Source: Chryseobacterium ginsenosidimutans
GTDB lineage: Bacteria; Bacteroidota; Bacteroidia; Flavobacteriales; Weeksellaceae
Length of the DNA stretch: 64,000 nt
Direction of reading: 5' to 3'
Assembly: GCF_024807225.1 (NCBI RefSeq)
Contig: NZ_JANUCO010000001.1
Coordinates: 930,001 to 994,000 of the forward strand
A program made the translations under genes and the position numbers. The notes beneath the pieces were generated by a model, which did no database searches, was not told the origin of the DNA, and saw only the letters and a list, made by a program, of their open reading frames with translations. How positions within the stretch are numbered: position 1 is the stretch's first letter; every line of letters begins with the position of its first letter. Positions 62,208 to 64,000 of this stretch are shown here, piece after piece.

Positions 62208-64000
62208 ATGAATTCATTTCCTTTAGGGTTAAAATTTAAATATAGCTGGAGAAAATATCAGAAAAATTTTTTGGATCATGTTGACGAATATCTTACCGAC
62301 AATCATGTTCATATCGTAGCACCTCCAGGTTCTGGAAAAACAGTTTTAGGACTGGAATTAATGTTGAGATTAAATAAACCGACATTAATTGTTGCTCCGA
62401 CTTTAGCCATCAGAAATCAATGGATTCAGAGGTTTTGTGAGCTGTTTCTTGATGTGGAAAATACGCCAGACTGGATTTCTACAGATATTAAAAACCCAAA
62501 ATTTGTCACGGTTACAACCTATCAGGGAATTCACGCTGCTTGTAATTTGATAAAGGAAATTGAAACGGATGATGAAAGTTTTGAAGAAGAATGTTCTCCT
62601 GTTAAAATCTCTGAGCTTGTAAAGAAATTAAAAAAACAGAAAATAAAGACCTTCATTCTTGATGAAGCTCATCACCTGAAAAATGCGTGGTGGAAAAGCT
62701 TAATTGATCTTAAAAAAGAAATCGATCCTACGATTGTTGCATTAACGGCGACGCCGCCTTTTGATGTTTCCGGCGCAGAATGGCAGAAATATATCCAGCT
62801 GAATGGCGCTGTAGATGTAGAAATATCGGTTCCCGAATTGATGATCGAAGGCGATCTTTGTCCGCATCAGGATCTTGTGTATTTTACGTTGCCAACTGAA
62901 AAGGAAAAGCACAAAATTGAAGATTATTACAGCCATGCCAATGATTTTTTTGAGGAAATAAGAAACGATAAGATTTTATTGCTTGCCTTAGAAAACCATC
63001 CTGTTTATCAAGATCCGGAGCAATATCTCGACTGGATCTACGAAAATCTTTCTTCTTATACATCGGGATTGGTTTATTTAAAGTTCAGAGGAAAAGAAAT
63101 TGCAGATATTCATTTTGAAATTGTTGGTGATCAGCAGAAAATTGTCCCTTATTTTGATTTTTTCTGGCTTGAAGAATTAATTGATTTTTACCTGTTTGTA
63201 GATGAAATTAATTTTAAACAATTTGAAGAACATCGCATCAATCTCGAAAATAAATTAAGACGAAATGGTTTTCTGGAGAAAAAATTGATCAGTTTTTTTA
63301 ATAATAAAAATTTAACGCAAATTTTTAATTCAAGTATCGGAAAACTTCAGGGAATAAAGGAAATTGTAGATTTTGAATATGCTGTACTTAAAGATAATCT
63401 AAAAATGGTCATTCTTACAGATTTCATCAAAAAAGAATTTTTAACCAATACGATTGAGAACAATTTTGAACTGGATAAGATCGGAGCGATTCCTATTTTT
63501 GAGAAATTAAGAAGAGAAAATGTTGATCAGAAAAAGATCGGCGTACTTACAGGAAGTATTGTGATTATTCCTAAAAGTTCCAAAGAAATTTTTGATAGAT
63601 TTTGCCATAAAAAAGGGATTGTAAATATTTCGGTTTCCCAACTTTCTTACGACGAAAATTACTTGTTAATCAACATTACCGATCAGGTAAGACACAATAT
63701 CGTTCACATCATCACAGAGATTTTTCAGTTGGGTGAAATTCAGGTTTTAATAGGCACAAAATCGCTTTTGGGAGAAGGTTGGGACGCGCCGAAAATGAAT
63801 TCTCTGATCTTGGCAAGTTTTGTGAGTTCGTTTGTCCTTTCCAATCAAATGAGAGGAAGAGTAATTCGTACGGATAAAGATGAGCCGCAGAAAACCGGGA
63901 ATATTTGGCATCTTGTCTGTTTTGATGAAAAAAGCGAAACCGGAGGACAGGATTTTGATATTTTAAGAAGAAGATTCAAAACTTTTGTTGGAGTTTCAAA
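62208..64000 (+). CDS. DEAH-box superfamily 2 helicase, 3' end outside window
   Basis: Open for 597 codons from the ATG at 62208. Walker A APPGSGKT (about 40-47), motif Ia LIVAPTLAIRNQW, DEAH box ILDEAHH (about 150), motif III ALTATPP, and far downstream KSLLGEGWDAP and QMRGRVIRT (motifs V and VI). An insert of about 250 residues lies between the helicase lobes. Resembles type III restriction-like or SSL2-like ATPases. The C-terminal part is cut off, so a fused nuclease or other domain cannot be excluded. Co-directional with SMUG2. Confidence 0.9.
   Translation, partial: MNSFPLGLKFKYSWRKYQKNFLDHVDEYLTDNHVHIVAPPGSGKTVLGLELMLRLNKPTLIVAPTLAIRNQWIQRFCELFLDVENTPDWISTDIKNPKFVTVTTYQGIHAACNLIKEIETDDESFEEECSPVKISELVKKLKKQKIKTFILDEAHHLKNAWWKSLIDLKKEIDPTIVALTATPPFDVSGAEWQKYIQLNGAVDVEISVPELMIEGDLCPHQDLVYFTLPTEKEKHKIEDYYSHANDFFEEIRNDKILLLALENHPVYQDPEQYLDWIYENLSSYTSGLVYLKFRGKEIADIHFEIVGDQQKIVPYFDFFWLEELIDFYLFVDEINFKQFEEHRINLENKLRRNGFLEKKLISFFNNKNLTQIFNSSIGKLQGIKEIVDFEYAVLKDNLKMVILTDFIKKEFLTNTIENNFELDKIGAIPIFEKLRRENVDQKKIGVLTGSIVIIPKSSKEIFDRFCHKKGIVNISVSQLSYDENYLLINITDQVRHNIVHIITEIFQLGEIQVLIGTKSLLGEGWDAPKMNSLILASFVSSFVLSNQMRGRVIRTDKDEPQKTGNIWHLVCFDEKSETGGQDFDILRRRFKTFVGVS

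Overview
The window looks like a chromosomal segment of a flavobacterium close to Chryseobacterium (Bacteroidota). The DNA is AT-rich. Promoters are of the Bacteroidota type (TTG ... TAnnTTTG). The gene families are typical of the group: DUF2851, DUF4254, DUF4292, SIMPL, GH92, bacillithiol synthesis, and a Bacteroidota-style phenylacetate operon. I see no rRNA, tRNA, CRISPR array or prophage. Both ends cut through helicase genes.

Layout. 1-7 kb: a RecB/AddA-like UvrD helicase (partial), two tandem CarboxypepD_reg-like secreted proteins, a SIMPL protein, and a GNAT-PspC-DUF2851 cluster. 7-16 kb: bshA and a GH3 glycosidase, a lipoprotein, ribA, then a minus-strand envelope block (lipoprotein, DUF4254, TatA, EnvC-like factor, DUF4292 lipoprotein, sugar nucleotidyltransferase). 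16-26 kb: flippase, dihydroorotase, GH92 mannosidase, an OmpR-type two-component pair, a DUF1573 protein and a dienoyl-CoA-reductase-like SDR. 26-30 kb: a five-gene cassette bounded by terminators (DUF2589 protein, two unknown proteins, a cytoplasmic subtilase, a 67-residue I9-like protein); this is the best candidate for an undescribed system. 30-43 kb: two secreted M1 peptidases around an EEP-family hydrolase, an intact IS3-family insertion sequence, a NarL-type two-component system with a 7TM protein, an FKBP lipoprotein and ClpB. 43-59 kb: a TetR regulator and the phenylacetate operon paaK-E-A-B-C-D-G-H-I-J-Y-Z, with several small unknown genes embedded. 59-64 kb: a REP-associated transposase (RAYT) flanked by its palindromes, SMI1/KNR4 and DUF4241 proteins, a SMUG2-type uracil-DNA glycosylase and a DEAH helicase (partial).

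Phenylacetate pathway. PaaK makes phenylacetyl-CoA, PaaABCE (with PaaD for assembly) epoxidises the ring, PaaG isomerises the epoxide, PaaZ opens the ring and oxidises the aldehyde, and PaaH and PaaJ finish by beta-oxidation. A separate PaaF hydratase is not seen. The promoter in front of paaK carries a palindrome very like the operator of TetR-type PaaR repressors, and a TetR gene sits just upstream.

Two things stand out at the sequence level. First, seven conserved genes (bshA, GH3, nucleotidyltransferase, subtilase, second M1 peptidase, NarL regulator, clpB) are each broken by exactly one extra base, always GAAC read as GAAAC (or GTTC as GTTTC). Because the change appears on either coding strand, it points to a DNA-level cause, most likely a systematic sequencing error at a modified motif; I annotate these genes at full length. 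Second, the spacers of the paa operon are filled with imperfect palindromes built from 8-bp units (TAnCAATG), and several other palindromic repeat families are scattered through the window.
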